From Planctomycetia bacterium (GTDB lineage Bacteria; Planctomycetota; Planctomycetia; Pirellulales; UBA1268), in assembly GCA_009919445.1 (NCBI GenBank), contig RGBY01000032.1:1-15240 (forward strand): a stretch of 15,240 nucleotides of DNA, written 5' to 3'. Positions 13,948 through 15,240 of this stretch are shown here, piece after piece (position 1 is the stretch's first letter; every line of letters starts with the position of its first letter). A model generated the notes under the pieces. It had not been told where the DNA came from, did no database searches, and was given only the letters and a program-made list of their open reading frames with translations. The translations under genes and the position numbers were made by a program.

Positions 13948-15105
13948 ATGACTCGGCTTGCTCCATTTCGCCGGCAGCTTGTTCTGGCGATTCTCCTGAT
14001 TGGGTTGGCAACGCCGACCTTTGGTAACGATCGACCAGCCTCCACCCCAAGCCTGACAATCGGCTCAGCCGCCCCGGCACTCGACATTGAACACTGGGTA
14101 CAAAACGGCAATGGCGCCTTTGAGCCGGTGACGACCTTTGCTGACGATCATGTCTACGTCGTGGAATTCTGGGCTACCTGGTGTGGCCCTTGCGTCGCAT
14201 CGATGCCCCATCTTGCGGCGCTCCAGCAGGAATATGCCGACAAGCAGGTGCAGATCATCAGTATCACGGCTGAAGACCTGAAGACTGTCGAAGCCTTCCT
14301 CGACCGAAACGTTCGCGGCGAAGATGAGAAGACCTACCGTGAGTTGACTGCGGCCTACTGCTTGACAAGCGACCCAGACCGATCCTGTGACGCCGACTAC
14401 ATGAAGGCGGCCCAGCAGCGGGGCATCCCTACTGCTTTCATTGTCGGCAAAGATGGTCACATCGAATGGATCGGCCATCCGATGTCGATGGATGAACCAC
14501 TGGCCAGCGTTGTCAATTCAACCTGGGACCGTGAACGTTTTGCTGCCGAATTCGAGCAGATGAAGCGTGTCCGGCAGGCCTACACCGAAGGCATGACAGG
14601 GGACGCTGTCGCTGCCATCGAACGCCTGGAAGAACTTGCCGCTACGACTGAACTTGAATCAGTGAAGAACTCCGTCACGCAGGCCGTCAACCAGATTCAG
14701 AAAAAACTGACCATTAGCAGCCTCAAATCATCCGAGCCAAACCTGGCCGAATTCGAGCAACAACTTGCTGAGGCTGACACTCGAGAACTTTTTTGGATCG
14801 TCGGCCAGGTGGGCCAGCTTTTGACAAAAGAACGCGAGGCTGTCGCTAAGTACGACGAGGTCGTCTCGACCATGCTCGACAGTCTCGAAAAAAGATTTGA
14901 TGGCGAGGGCAACGACCAGATGATCACCCAGATCTATGCCAATGCCGCCAGAATGGCAAAGTCTCCGGAGCAGGCTGCTGCTCGAATTGAAAGCTTCCTC
15001 GAGACCTACGACGGCCCGGCGTCTCAGATGCTCAAGCATGTTGCTGACAACTTCAGGAAATCAGCAGCCACAGACGAGGACAAGGCCGAGACAAAGGCTC
15101 CCTGA
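13948..15105 (+). CDS. Secreted TlpA/ResA-type thioredoxin with long C-terminal extension
   Basis: The 385-residue protein starts with a signal peptide: basic residues at 3-9 (RLAPFRR), a hydrophobic run at 11-22, and probable cleavage near 26. It is expected to act outside the cytoplasm as a thiol-disulfide oxidoreductase or reductant carrier. The redoxin/TlpA domain spans about 35-190. It has VVEFWATWCGPC with the CxxC pair Cys79 and Cys82, and the cis-proline segment GIPTAFIV with Pro161. An additional Cys pair (Cys138, Cys147) lies in an inserted loop before the cis-Pro. Residues 195-385 are a mostly helical, charged extension without a recognisable domain; most TlpA proteins end before it. 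The start is ATG at 13948-13950 with AAGGG upstream. An upstream ATG at 13903 would spoil the signal peptide. It is the only plus-strand gene. Confidence 0.88.
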   Translation: MTRLAPFRRQLVLAILLIGLATPTFGNDRPASTPSLTIGSAAPALDIEHWVQNGNGAFEPVTTFADDHVYVVEFWATWCGPCVASMPHLAALQQEYADKQVQIISITAEDLKTVEAFLDRNVRGEDEKTYRELTAAYCLTSDPDRSCDADYMKAAQQRGIPTAFIVGKDGHIEWIGHPMSMDEPLASVVNSTWDRERFAAEFEQMKRVRQAYTEGMTGDAVAAIERLEELAATTELESVKNSVTQAVNQIQKKLTISSLKSSEPNLAEFEQQLAEADTRELFWIVGQVGQLLTKEREAVAKYDEVVSTMLDSLEKRFDGEGNDQMITQIYANAARMAKSPEQAAARIESFLETYDGPASQMLKHVADNFRKSAATDEDKAETKAP

Positions 15106-15240
15106 GGCAGACGGGTTAGTTGGCGTGTCGGGTGGCATGTCGTGCATTGAGAACACTCTGCCGACGTGCTGCCGATCCACACGTCGGCACTCGCGAAGCC
15201 TGCCCCTTGAAGCCTTATCCCTGATGGCCTTTCTCTGGTC
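15106..15240. other. Non-coding right edge after the thioredoxin-like gene
   Basis: Apart from the inverted repeat at 15159-15189, nothing recognisable is seen in these 135 nt. A gene end reading in from beyond the edge cannot be excluded. Confidence 0.3.
15159..15189 (+). repeat. 10-bp perfect inverted repeat downstream of the thioredoxin-like gene
   Basis: TGCCGACGTG and CACGTCGGCA form a perfect 10-bp stem around an 11-nt loop, 54 nt after the TGA of the thioredoxin-like gene. No T tract follows on either strand. It may be a factor-independent-like terminator lacking a U run, a bidirectional 3' hairpin, or a protein-binding palindrome. Confidence 0.55.

Noticed and set aside
1..15240. Mobile elements, CRISPR arrays, tRNA or rRNA genes, toxin-antitoxin or defence genes
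   Set aside because: No transposase, integrase, spaced direct-repeat array, cloverleaf sequence or defence-type protein was found on either strand.

Overview
The window reads as a core-genome segment of a GC-rich bacterium, most likely a planctomycete (Planctomycetota, Pirellulales-like). This assignment is inferred from the long Ala/Pro/Arg-rich IF2 linker, frequent GTG and TTG starts, a RuvA with an unusual loop, a secretin-like exported protein, and a long TlpA-type thioredoxin. No 16S or other marker is present to prove it. There are no tRNAs, rRNAs, insertion sequences, phage genes or CRISPR arrays.

Thirteen of the fourteen genes lie on the minus strand. In transcription order (right to left) they are ruvC, ruvA, ruvB, rpmF, fabD, fabG, acpP, fabF, a secretin-like exported protein, a ketosynthase-like protein without its catalytic residues, nusA, infB and rbfA (cut by the left edge). 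One gene, a long secreted TlpA/ResA-type thioredoxin, runs on the plus strand at the right, divergent from ruvC.

Three functional blocks follow one another. Positions 11323-13737 encode the Holliday-junction machinery: RuvC resolvase and the RuvAB branch-migration motor. Positions 7425-11223 encode type II fatty-acid synthesis: FabD loads malonyl onto ACP, FabF condenses, FabG reduces, AcpP carries the chain, and ribosomal protein L32 heads the cluster as in many bacteria. plsX and fabH, usual members of such clusters, are absent. Positions 1-4530 encode the transcription/translation block nusA-infB-rbfA; rimP, the usual first gene of that operon, is not upstream of nusA.

The least ordinary part is 4800-7310, between the fab genes and nusA. 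The KAS-family protein there keeps the thiolase-fold framework and the conserved Lys, but its Cys-His-His triad positions hold Glu, Gln and Asn. It resembles a chain-length-factor or scaffold partner rather than an enzyme. It is preceded by an exported secretin-like protein, and a perfect 17-bp tandem duplication lies between the two. Other observations include a 23-nt purine tract with G-quadruplex potential just upstream of ruvA, a RuvA lacking the usual acidic-pin sequence, a pair of hairpins abutting the infB ribosome binding site, a 10-bp perfect inverted repeat after the thioredoxin gene, and 11-bp direct plus inverted repeats ahead of fabG. I see no novel defence or mobile system; this is mostly housekeeping DNA with a few unusual lineage-specific features.
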